DNA of 64,000 nt from an uncultured Robinsoniella sp. (GTDB taxonomy: Bacteria; Bacillota; Clostridia; Lachnospirales; Lachnospiraceae). A program made the position numbers and the translations under genes. Under the pieces are notes generated by a model, which had not been told where the DNA came from, searched no databases, and was given only the letters and a program-made list of their open reading frames with translations. How positions within the stretch are numbered: the first letter of the stretch is position 1; each line of letters begins with the position of its first letter. Positions 26,926 to 35,370 of the stretch are shown piece after piece. The DNA is taken from assembly GCA_900540475.1 (NCBI GenBank), contig UQGG01000006.1, positions 144,349 to 208,348 of the forward strand, given 5' to 3'.

Positions 26926-26944
26926 ATAGAAAAGAGGAGAAAGT

Positions 26945-27397
26945 ATGAACAAAGTCATTTTAATGGGGCGTTTAACCAGAGATCCTGAGGTTCGTTATTC
27001 ATCAGGAGAAAATTCCATGGCAGTAGCAAGATATACATTAGCAGTAGACCGCAGATTCAAGCGTGACGGAGAAGCAACCGCAGACTTTATCGGATGTGTT
27101 GGCTTTGGAAGACAGGCTGAGTTTGCAGAAAAATATCTTCGTCAGGGTATGAAGATTGCTGTAACCGGACGTATTCAGACAGGAAGTTATACGAACAAAG
27201 ACGGACAGAAAGTCTACACTACGGATATTGTTGTTGAAGATCACGAATTCTGTGAAAGCAAGAACGCATCTATGGCTGGCGGCGAAGGGGGCATGCAGTC
27301 AGCTGCACCATCATCAAGACCGACACCAAGTGCGGCATCAGGCGACGGATTCATGAACATCCCGGATGGCATTGATGAGGAATTACCATTTAATTAA
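26945..27397 (+). CDS. ssb: Single-stranded DNA-binding protein
   Basis: 150 residues. The OB-fold begins MNKVILMGRLTRDPEVRYS and includes the FIGCVGFGRQAEFAEKYL region and the TDIVVEDHEFCES region. A flexible Gly/Ser/Pro-rich tail ends in the acidic tip EELPFN, which recruits replication and repair proteins. It lies between the two ribosomal genes, 19 bp after rpsF. Confidence 0.97.
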   Translation: MNKVILMGRLTRDPEVRYSSGENSMAVARYTLAVDRRFKRDGEATADFIGCVGFGRQAEFAEKYLRQGMKIAVTGRIQTGSYTNKDGQKVYTTDIVVEDHEFCESKNASMAGGEGGMQSAAPSSRPTPSAASGDGFMNIPDGIDEELPFN

Positions 27398-27463
27398 AAC
27401 GAAAATGAGAAGCAGATCTCATACATTATATGAATTCGAAATTTGTAAAAGGAGGTAACAAAC

Positions 27464-27730
27464 ATGGCTTATAATAGAAATGATAGAGGCGGCGATTCTC
27501 CGATGAAGAGAAGAGGCGGACGTAGAAGAAAAAAAGTTTGCGTATTCTGTGGTAAAGAGAATACCGAAATCGATTACAAGGACGTAAATAAATTAAAAAG
27601 ATATGTATCTGAGAGAGGAAAAATTCTTCCTAGAAGAATCACAGGAAACTGTGCAAAACATCAGAGAGCTCTTACTGTTGCAATTAAGAGATCACGTCAT
27701 ATCGCTTTAATGCCATACGTAATGGATTAA
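27464..27730 (+). CDS. rpsR: 30S ribosomal protein S18
   Basis: 88 residues with a basic N-terminus (KRRGGRRRKKVCVFCGKE), the conserved DYKDVNKLKRYVSERGKILP and RRITGNCAKHQRALTVAIKR. It carries CxxC (CVFC) in the N-terminal part, as in zinc-type S18. AAAGGAGG precedes the ATG, and a strong terminator follows. Confidence 0.97.
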   Translation: MAYNRNDRGGDSPMKRRGGRRRKKVCVFCGKENTEIDYKDVNKLKRYVSERGKILPRRITGNCAKHQRALTVAIKRSRHIALMPYVMD

Positions 27731-27748
27731 TCATTAAACGAATATTTA

Positions 27749-27783
27749 AACCGTCATTGTTATATACAATGGCGGTTTTTTTG
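27749..27783 (+). terminator. Rho-independent terminator of the rpsF operon
   Basis: AACCGTCATTG pairs with CAATGGCGGTT around TTATATA, followed by TTTTTTTG. Confidence 0.9.
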
Positions 27784-27826
27784 TAAAAAACGCATTTATT
27801 CAGGGATACCTGGGCTACGTCGTTAT

Positions 27827-27842
27827 GATTGCCCGGGCAATC
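27827..27842. repeat. Perfect 16-bp palindrome
   Basis: GATTGCCCGGGCAATC is fully self-complementary. It lies between the rpsR terminator and the small-RNA candidate. Its role is unknown; a protein-binding site is possible. Confidence 0.5.
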
Positions 27843-27885
27843 CGCTGATTTTTATGGATTGAAAAGATCAAGAAAGACAGCTAAC

Positions 27886-27950
27886 AAAAAATCCCCACGG
27901 ACTAGCCTCCGTGGGGATTCGTGCATCTAGAGTACATAGATACTTTGTAT
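27886..27950 (-). ncRNA. Candidate small RNA (~65 nt) with its own promoter and terminator
   Basis: On the minus strand a consensus promoter (TTGACA, 17 nt, TATTAT; 27985-27957) is followed ~60 nt later by an 11-bp perfect GC-rich stem (ATCCCCACGGA/TCCGTGGGGAT, 27891-27918) and TTTTTT. No convincing coding frame lies between: the only ATG-initiated frame is 11 codons, has no ribosome-binding site and runs into the terminator stem. The unit is antisense to nothing annotated and stands ~245 nt upstream of the 2336-residue protein gene on the other strand. It was found by eye only; no known RNA family was recognised. Confidence 0.55.
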
Positions 27951-27956
27951 GCCTAT

Positions 27957-27985
27957 ATAATATAACACTATGCAAAGAATGTCAA
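27957..27985 (-). promoter_or_regulatory. Consensus sigma-A promoter of the small-RNA candidate
   Basis: TTGACA (27985-27980) and TATTAT (27962-27957) at exact 17-nt spacing on the minus strand; the -35 is a perfect match. Confidence 0.7.
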
Positions 27986-28085
27986 TGCATTTTTCCCGCT
28001 TCATATGCTTTCTCATATCCTTTTCCGGCTACCTGCCTTCGATCAGAAAGGCAGCGTATTTTCCATCTGCAGTCACAAGAATATT
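27980..28085 (-). pseudogene. Possible coding remnant
   Basis: The minus strand reads FNILVTADGKYAAFLIEGR then stop. In the next frame it continues VAGKGYEKAYEAGKMH then stop, as if one C-terminus had been split by a frameshift. Stop codons lie directly upstream, so no start is available. The family was not recognised, and chance cannot be excluded. Confidence 0.25.
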
Positions 28086-28152
28086 AAAATAATACTATAA
28101 GATAGTACACCTTCCTTAAGATAATGCAATTTTTGAAAGCATTCGATAACGC

Positions 28153-28158
28153 TATAAT
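28153..28158 (+). promoter_or_regulatory. -10 element of the 2336-residue protein gene
   Basis: TATAAT lies 39 nt before the start codon. The -35 at 17-nt spacing (TTTTTG) is poor, although TTGAAA occurs at a 14-nt distance. Activator-dependent transcription is likely. Confidence 0.45.
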
Positions 28159-28196
28159 GAGATTGTAACAAAATAAGCACGGAAAAGGAGAATGTT

Positions 28197-31100
28197 ATGG
28201 GGAAGAAAAGAAAACGAAAATTGGCGACGAAGGCATTGGCAGTTGCAGTAGCGGTTTCTATGCTGCCGGGCAGTGCGATGACAGCGTTTGCTGAGACAGG
28301 TTCTAAAACAGAACCCGGAGCATTGGCAATTGGGCATCCGACATTTAAGAACACGGAAAGCTTAGCGGATGTATACAATTTGGGAGGCGTAACGTATGAT
28401 TCAAAAGAAATGATGAAGGCACTCTATCAACAGGATCTGGATAACGGTGGAGATTCTTTTTACATGGACCGTATTCTGGCACGTTATGGAGTGGCAAATG
28501 GCAATGCAGGCAACAATGGAGATGACGATGGCAATACATTTATGACCAGGGGCCGGGCACTTTATATGTATACCAGTAATCCTGCCATCATTGGGTTTGG
28601 AGGCAAAACAAGCTATGGCTGCAGTTCATCCGGAAGCTCTTTGGGCGGCGATATGTATGCGATTAGTTTTTCAGACGATTCCGGCGCATTGAGCAGCAAG
28701 GAAGTTACCAGCAAGCGTGTAAATTATCCAAGTAACTGGGTAAGCCAGTATCAGGTAGGTTCCCTGACGGCAGACGTGGAGAAATTTATCAGCAATGAAA
28801 ATGTTGCGGTTACAACGGTACATCTGACCAATACAGAGGGATCTGACAAAACCGTTAAGGTTAATGTAAATTCGAACTTTGTAAGCAGCCGGGATGAAGT
28901 GTCGGTGGGAGGCGAAACCCAGCAGGAACTTACCGGATCCATGAATTCTACGGCAGATTTGACCAAGATCACTACCCGCTTATCAGGGAATGGATTTGAG
29001 TATGCTGAAGGTTCCAACAAGTCTATGGTGAAAACAGTCACCATTCCGGCAGGACAGACAGTAGAAGTAAAAGTGGTTATGGCGTTTACCGCAGAAGAAC
29101 TTCCTCAGTCTGCAGCAGATTACGTACGTTTTCTGGAACTGGATGGTACAAGCGCATTAAAAGCACAGAAGGCAGAGTACAATGAGTACTGGGCGGAAAA
29201 CCTTCCATACATAGACGTACCAAACAAAGCAATACAGAAGGCAATTGACTATCGTTGGTGGCTGGAACGTTTTAATACAATGGATGCCAATATCCCGGGG
29301 TATGATTTCCAGTATCCGGTTACGGTTGAAGGCGTATTGGGTTACAATAATGCAATTGCATTAACACAGCCGATGCATTTACAGGATACAAAGTGGTTAA
29401 GAAACGCTTATCTGCCGCTTGGACAGTTGTTATCCGTAGGGAACAGTTCTCAGAGCAGCGCTTTCCTGGATAACCCCGGAAACCGTTCAAACTGGAATAA
29501 CCACTATGGACAGTATATTGCAGATGCAGGATTAGAAGCATTTAACGTTATCGGCGGCGGCGCAGAGCTGGCGGAAAACCTGGCATACTATTTTGAACAT
29601 GATGCCAAAGGACAGCTTGACCATTACGGCAATCATACAAGTGCAACGACTCCGGAAAATTATCTGATTGATTATCAGAATAATTATATGACAGGAAACG
29701 ATGCAGATACCATTTCCATGCATGTAAAAGGTATTGGCAACTGGAAGACTCATGGAGAAAATGCATACGTATATGCAGCTGCAAAATCCGCTTCCGACCT
29801 CTATGGAATGTTAGGAAATATCGAAAAATCAGAGGAAATGAAATCTCTGGCTGATAATATCCAAAGCGACATCCTGGAGTACCTCTGGTGTGACCAGTGC
29901 CAGAAATTTGAGACACGTGCAGTAAATCCTACCGGTTCCTTTGTCTCCCATAATCCGGACAAACCAAACTTGGTAGAATTAACAGAATCCAATAACTACA
30001 ATTACTTCTCTGTTGGAGCAGTTCCTACAGATGAGGCATCCATTGCAAAATACAAAGAAGCACTTAAAACATTTACCAATGGAGATGATTTCCCGATCTT
30101 CCCATATTATACGGCAAATCAGGTACACAATCAGCAGCTTCCTGGCTCCAATAACTTCTCGAACATTAACTTTACTGTTCAGGCAAGAGCATATGAAGCA
30201 GCACTTCGTACCTATGACGTAGATCAGGAATATGTAACAGATGATATGCTTGCCCTTATGGTTGAGTGGTGTGCATGGAATATGTACCCCAATGGCGGAG
30301 ATATCTCTTATCCAAATAATAATGAGTTCTTTAACATTGATAATAAGACATTAGATACCTATTACCGTTCCTGGATTTACCACAATATCCTGGGTAACTA
30401 TACCTATATCTTTATTGAAGATATGGCAGGTGTACAGCCGCGTTCCGATGAAAAACTGGAACTGGATCCAATCGACTTCAGTTATGACCATTTCATGGTA
30501 AATAATATTCGTTATCATGGTAAGGACATAACCATCAGCTGGGATAAGCCAGACGGAAATAAATATTATGGCGATAAAGTGCCGGAAGGCTTTGCAGTAT
30601 GGATTGACGGCGAATCTGCATTTGTATTGAATGATCTGGTACACGTAGTATATGATGCTGAAACAGGCGAACTGGAATTCCCGGAAAACGAAAAAACCAC
30701 TGTAGTATCAAAAGCTTCTGTTTCTCAGATACCGGCAGCAATGGACGTTGCTATCACAGATGAGAATGTAGTTGAAATGCTGAAGAAATCCGGAATCAAT
30801 GGTTTGACAAATGAAGCAGAAGGTGCAAGCGTTACTGCATCTTACACACCGGAAAAGGCAAGAGCTGCAACATGGGCAGAGAAGCACCGCGCAGATGGAA
30901 GCGACTCCACCTCAAAGGCAGTGAACGAGACAGCACCTGATCCACAGGCTGTAACGGATGGAATGACCGTTAATATGCCATTCTGGGGCAATGATCAGAG
31001 TACCAACGCAACAGATTCCCTGGTAATTGATTTAGGCGCACAGAAGAATATCGATATGATGGATATTTATTTCTATAATGACCGTCAAAGCGGAGGTTAT

Positions 31101-34100
31101 ACGGAGCCTACAAAATATACGTTGGAATACTGGGACGGCAGTGCATGGAAACATGCGGAAAACCAGAACAGAGAACCGCAAATTCCAAGGGCGAACTATA
31201 ACGAAGACAAATTTAAAGAAGTTACTACAGATAAAGTAAGAGTAACGGTAACGAACCAGCCGGGACATTATACAGCTGTTACTGAGGTTCAGCTGTTTAA
31301 AGAGGGCGGAGAGCGTCCGGCGGTAGAAAACCAGGCACCGGATGTTACGGTAAAAGTAAATACAGAGAAGCTGGAAAATATGAAAGCGTCTCTCACGGCA
31401 CAGTGTACAGATGACGGCTTGCCATATGATAAGACACTTACTTATAAATGGGAAGTAATTGAAAAATCATCCGATACTGCATCCGCTTACTTAAGCGATG
31501 AAAAAGCATTAAATACTTCTTTAATCGGTTCGGAAGAAGGAACTTATAAAGTAAGATTTACGGCAGATGACGGAGAAAAGCAAACTGTAAAAGAACTGTC
31601 TGTAGAGATTAAAAAAGCAGATACACAGGCTGATATAGATGTTGCACCTTCTGCTGTGGCAAGTTCAGATTATACAGCAAGCTGGGAAAAACTGGACGGA
31701 ATAAATAATACGGCATTTGAGCCTACAAAATCCGCTGGCGGTACAGGCAAAGGCTGGGGCAACTGGGGTGTATCAGGCGGAACCGGATCTAACCACTGGG
31801 TACAGTACACCTGGAAAGAGCCTGTGAATATCTATAAAAACGATATTTACTGGTACGATGATAACGGCGGAACCAAAATTCCATCCTCTATTCAGATCCA
31901 ATACAAAGATGATGCAGGTGAATGGGTAGACGCTAATGTGACCACCGATTTCCAGAATGCAAATAAGAAGAATAAGTACAATGCCATTGAAATGATCCCG
32001 GTAACCACAACTGCACTGCGCATGAATATGAAACTTTCCGCAGCAGGAACCGGTATTTACCGCTGGAAAGTATACAGCACACCAGTAGAAGAAATCCTTC
32101 CGGTATTCAAGGGAACAAAGACAGGAACTATCCCGGAAATGCCAAAAGACATCATAGCAAAAACTTCTTACAAAGAACTGAGATCCGTAAAAGTACTCTG
32201 GGATGCGATCACACAGGATCAGGTAGCTGCAGACGGACAGTTTACAATCAATGGTGTAAATGAAGAAACCGGTAAATTTGTTACGGCAACCATCACGGCA
32301 AGATCTGATATGGATAAGGCATCGATTACGACAGTAGACGCAACTACTGTAAATACGCTGGCTGGAAATCTTCCATATATGCCTCAGACCGTTATGGTAC
32401 TTTACAACAATGGTGTAAAGGACAATGTCAGTGTAAATGTAACATGGCCTCAGATCACCAAGGATCAGGTTGCAGCAGAAGGAACATTCACCGTTGAAGG
32501 TGATGTTGAAGGAACAACTACAAAGGCAAAGATGACAGTAAATGTAATTGGAACCTCAGTAGATACAACAAAGCTGTCAGAAGCACTGACTAAGGCAAAA
32601 GAATATGCAGCTAAGGATTATACTGCTGAATCATTTAAGAAATTAACCGATGCAATTACAGCAGCGGAAGAAATCTTAAAAGACAGCAATGCAACACAGG
32701 CACAGATTAACAGCGCACTGGATAATCTGAATACGGCAGTTTCCGGATTAGTAGGATTAAAGACAGAGCTGGAAAAGACTCTGAAAGAAGCAAAAACATT
32801 TGATCCTGCAAAATATTCAGAGGAAAGCTATGCAGTACTCAGCAAAGCAATTACCGATGCAGAAGAAGTATTAAAAGCCGAAGATGCAGCAGAGGAAGAT
32901 GTAAATAAAGCAGTAGAAGCATTAAAGACCGCAATGGCACAACTGGACAAGATTGAAAATGCGGAGCTGGTATTACATTACAGCTTTGATAGACAGGATG
33001 ATCTGACCCAGATCAAAGACAATTCTGCAAATAATTATACGGTAGAAGTTCCAAAACTGGAAGATGTTGATTTTGTAGAAGGCAAGAGCGGTGATGCACT
33101 TAAATTTGACGGAGAAGATACCTCATTTGAAATTCCTGCAGGTGCCAATCTGGCTTCTAAGGATATTACAATCTCCTACTGGTTTAAGCGTACAGGAGAA
33201 ATATCAGGAAATAACTCCCTGTTATGGGCAAAAGATGAATCAACCTACAATGGAAAAGGATTCTATACGAATTATCCGGTAGGTGATCAATACTCGTCCT
33301 TCTTCGTAATGGATGGATTCAATGGTATCTATGTAGCACAGAACCCAAATGATTTCCTTCCATTAAATGAATGGACTCACATTGCAGTAACCTGGGATTC
33401 AGACAGCAAGACAGGTAAGATCTATAAGAACGGGCAGGAACAGGAAATCTCTGTAGTGGGAGATCCTCAGACCATTACCGGATCAGAGACAGCAGTAAAC
33501 CGTGTAGGTAAAAATGGTTACAGCAGTGATGCACAGTATCCGAACAATCTGGAACTGGATGACCTGCGAATCTACAATGGTGCAATAAACAGTGAAAAAG
33601 TAAATGAGCTTTATACCGAGTTTGACAGTCATGTTGATAAGACAGCTTTGCAGAAAGCTCTGGAAACAGCAGAAGCTTATATTCCGGATGGCTACACAGC
33701 AGAGAGCTATGCCGTATTAGAAGCAGCAATTGCTGAAGCAAAGGTTGTCTTCGAAGATGGAAATGCAGAGCAGGAAGCAGTAGATGAACAGATTGGCAAG
33801 CTTGCAGAAGCAATTGCACAGCTGGAAAGTATTCTGGCTGACCTGACACAGCTTCAGTCCCTCTACAATGCCATTTCTCAGATGGATATGAGCGTTTACA
33901 CAGAAGATAGTGCAAATGTATTGAAAAAGGCACTGGAAAATGCAGCAGCAGTTCTTGAAAAAGAAAATGCTACAAAGGTAGAAGCTGCAGAAGCAGAATC
34001 AGGATTGCTGGTAGCACTTGCAGGACTGGAGAAAATAGCAGAAGAACCGGAGCAGGTAATCGATAAATCCTTGGCAAAGGCATTATACAGTGCTTACAAA

Positions 34101-35207
34101 GACCTGGATCTGTCAGGCTATACACAGGAAAGTGCAGCAGTATTTACAGAAGCATTAGGCGGTCTGCAAACAGTAATCGCTAAAGAAAATGCAACACAGG
34201 AAGAAGTTGACAATTCCATAGCAAATCTTCTGTCAGCAGCGACTGCACTTGCAGTAATGCCGGAAGATCCGGAAGAACCGGAAGTGACGGTAGACTTCTC
34301 CGTATTGAGCATACTTTACAATGCATATACAGGCATTGATACCGCTAAGTATACAAAAGAAAGTACCGATGCATTCCTCGCAGCACTTCAGGGTGCAGAA
34401 GAGGTACTGAACAGCGAAGATGCAGATCAGGCAGCAGTTGACCAGGCAGCAGCAGCTTTAGCTAAGGCAGCGGCAGAATTGACAGTAGAACCAGTGAAAC
34501 CAGAAGAACCGGAAGATCCGGAAGAACCAGCTGTTACTACAGATACCACAACATTAAAGGTACTTTATCATGCATACTCAGGACTCGATACCGGCAAATA
34601 CACAGACAACAGTGCCAAAGTTTTAAAGGATGCAGTATCAGCGGCAGCAGCAGTTTTAAATAATGCTAATGCAACACAGGATCAGATTGACCAGGCAGCA
34701 TCCAGACTGATGTCAGCAGCAACAGCTCTGGAAATGAAACCAGTGGAAACTCCAAAACCGGTAGTACCTGCACTGAAGAAAGGTCAGATCCTGACATATA
34801 AAGGACTTCGGTACAAAGTTACCAATCCTACAGCAGGGAAAGCAACCGTAATGGTAGTGGGAGCTTCCAGCAAGTCAGTGAAGAAGGTAACAGTACCATC
34901 TACCGTAACCTTAAAAGGAGTAAAATGCAAGGTTACTAAGATCGGACAGAAAGCATTTAAGAATTACAAGAAGCTGCAGCAGATTACAATCGGAGCAAAT
35001 GTAACAGCGATTGGACAGCAGGCATTCTATGGAGACACCAAGCTGACTACCATCAATGTTAAGTCAAAGGTACTTAAGAATGCATACAGCTATTGTCTGA
35101 AGAATATTTCTTCCAAGGCAGTGATTAATGTTCCTAAGTCTAAAGTGAGAACATATAAAAAGATATTTAAGAACAGAGGACAGAAGAGCAGCGTAGTAAT
35201 TAAGTAA
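28197..35207 (+). CDS. Giant secreted multidomain glycosidase-like surface protein
   Basis: 2336 residues. A Sec signal peptide ends near AFA (residue ~31). The N-terminal ~750 residues look like an (alpha/alpha)6-barrel glycoside hydrolase of the MGH1-like kind (landmarks PGYDFQYPVTVEGVLGYNNA, and YPNGGDISYPNNNEFFN, then YYRSWIYHNILGNYTYIFIE); its exact GH family was not recognised. Further along are a discoidin-like carbohydrate-binding domain (~877-1035), an Ig-like domain (~1045-1138), a second discoidin-like domain (~1145-1297), two bacterial Ig-like (Big_4) domains (~1305-1450), two FIVAR modules (~1456-1585), a LamG/concanavalin-like domain (~1587-1805), five more FIVAR modules (~1813-2178) and a C-terminal BspA-type leucine-rich segment (~2190-2336). 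No LPxTG-type signal is present, so attachment may rest on the C-terminal modules. GGAGAATGTT precedes the ATG. Confidence 0.88.
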   Translation: MGKKRKRKLATKALAVAVAVSMLPGSAMTAFAETGSKTEPGALAIGHPTFKNTESLADVYNLGGVTYDSKEMMKALYQQDLDNGGDSFYMDRILARYGVANGNAGNNGDDDGNTFMTRGRALYMYTSNPAIIGFGGKTSYGCSSSGSSLGGDMYAISFSDDSGALSSKEVTSKRVNYPSNWVSQYQVGSLTADVEKFISNENVAVTTVHLTNTEGSDKTVKVNVNSNFVSSRDEVSVGGETQQELTGSMNSTADLTKITTRLSGNGFEYAEGSNKSMVKTVTIPAGQTVEVKVVMAFTAEELPQSAADYVRFLELDGTSALKAQKAEYNEYWAENLPYIDVPNKAIQKAIDYRWWLERFNTMDANIPGYDFQYPVTVEGVLGYNNAIALTQPMHLQDTKWLRNAYLPLGQLLSVGNSSQSSAFLDNPGNRSNWNNHYGQYIADAGLEAFNVIGGGAELAENLAYYFEHDAKGQLDHYGNHTSATTPENYLIDYQNNYMTGNDADTISMHVKGIGNWKTHGENAYVYAAAKSASDLYGMLGNIEKSEEMKSLADNIQSDILEYLWCDQCQKFETRAVNPTGSFVSHNPDKPNLVELTESNNYNYFSVGAVPTDEASIAKYKEALKTFTNGDDFPIFPYYTANQVHNQQLPGSNNFSNINFTVQARAYEAALRTYDVDQEYVTDDMLALMVEWCAWNMYPNGGDISYPNNNEFFNIDNKTLDTYYRSWIYHNILGNYTYIFIEDMAGVQPRSDEKLELDPIDFSYDHFMVNNIRYHGKDITISWDKPDGNKYYGDKVPEGFAVWIDGESAFVLNDLVHVVYDAETGELEFPENEKTTVVSKASVSQIPAAMDVAITDENVVEMLKKSGINGLTNEAEGASVTASYTPEKARAATWAEKHRADGSDSTSKAVNETAPDPQAVTDGMTVNMPFWGNDQSTNATDSLVIDLGAQKNIDMMDIYFYNDRQSGGYTEPTKYTLEYWDGSAWKHAENQNREPQIPRANYNEDKFKEVTTDKVRVTVTNQPGHYTAVTEVQLFKEGGERPAVENQAPDVTVKVNTEKLENMKASLTAQCTDDGLPYDKTLTYKWEVIEKSSDTASAYLSDEKALNTSLIGSEEGTYKVRFTADDGEKQTVKELSVEIKKADTQADIDVAPSAVASSDYTASWEKLDGINNTAFEPTKSAGGTGKGWGNWGVSGGTGSNHWVQYTWKEPVNIYKNDIYWYDDNGGTKIPSSIQIQYKDDAGEWVDANVTTDFQNANKKNKYNAIEMIPVTTTALRMNMKLSAAGTGIYRWKVYSTPVEEILPVFKGTKTGTIPEMPKDIIAKTSYKELRSVKVLWDAITQDQVAADGQFTINGVNEETGKFVTATITARSDMDKASITTVDATTVNTLAGNLPYMPQTVMVLYNNGVKDNVSVNVTWPQITKDQVAAEGTFTVEGDVEGTTTKAKMTVNVIGTSVDTTKLSEALTKAKEYAAKDYTAESFKKLTDAITAAEEILKDSNATQAQINSALDNLNTAVSGLVGLKTELEKTLKEAKTFDPAKYSEESYAVLSKAITDAEEVLKAEDAAEEDVNKAVEALKTAMAQLDKIENAELVLHYSFDRQDDLTQIKDNSANNYTVEVPKLEDVDFVEGKSGDALKFDGEDTSFEIPAGANLASKDITISYWFKRTGEISGNNSLLWAKDESTYNGKGFYTNYPVGDQYSSFFVMDGFNGIYVAQNPNDFLPLNEWTHIAVTWDSDSKTGKIYKNGQEQEISVVGDPQTITGSETAVNRVGKNGYSSDAQYPNNLELDDLRIYNGAINSEKVNELYTEFDSHVDKTALQKALETAEAYIPDGYTAESYAVLEAAIAEAKVVFEDGNAEQEAVDEQIGKLAEAIAQLESILADLTQLQSLYNAISQMDMSVYTEDSANVLKKALENAAAVLEKENATKVEAAEAESGLLVALAGLEKIAEEPEQVIDKSLAKALYSAYKDLDLSGYTQESAAVFTEALGGLQTVIAKENATQEEVDNSIANLLSAATALAVMPEDPEEPEVTVDFSVLSILYNAYTGIDTAKYTKESTDAFLAALQGAEEVLNSEDADQAAVDQAAAALAKAAAELTVEPVKPEEPEDPEEPAVTTDTTTLKVLYHAYSGLDTGKYTDNSAKVLKDAVSAAAAVLNNANATQDQIDQAASRLMSAATALEMKPVETPKPVVPALKKGQILTYKGLRYKVTNPTAGKATVMVVGASSKSVKKVTVPSTVTLKGVKCKVTKIGQKAFKNYKKLQQITIGANVTAIGQQAFYGDTKLTTINVKSKVLKNAYSYCLKNISSKAVINVPKSKVRTYKKIFKNRGQKSSVVIK

Positions 35208-35220
35208 ATAGCGGTACCAT

Positions 35221-35252
35221 AAGCCAGCGTCCTTACGCTGGCTTGTGTTGTA
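35221..35252 (+). terminator. Terminator after the giant glycosidase-like gene
   Basis: AAGCCAGCGT pairs with ACGCTGGCTT around CCTT, followed by GTGTTGT, a weak T-tract. Confidence 0.65.
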
Positions 35253-35370
35253 GAAAATTAATAAGTATGCATAATATGTAATTTTATGTATCATGAAAAA
35301 AGTTGCGCCCCTTAAATAGCAAGTGTAAAATAATGGTATTTGAGTATTGCGGAAAGTGAGCCTGTAAAAC

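Noticed and set aside
28073..28378. 101-codon minus-strand frame overlapping the start of the 2336-residue protein.
   Set aside because: No ribosome-binding site; it covers the signal-peptide region of the opposite gene in a shadow frame. The small-RNA candidate and the possible remnant nearby do not use this frame.
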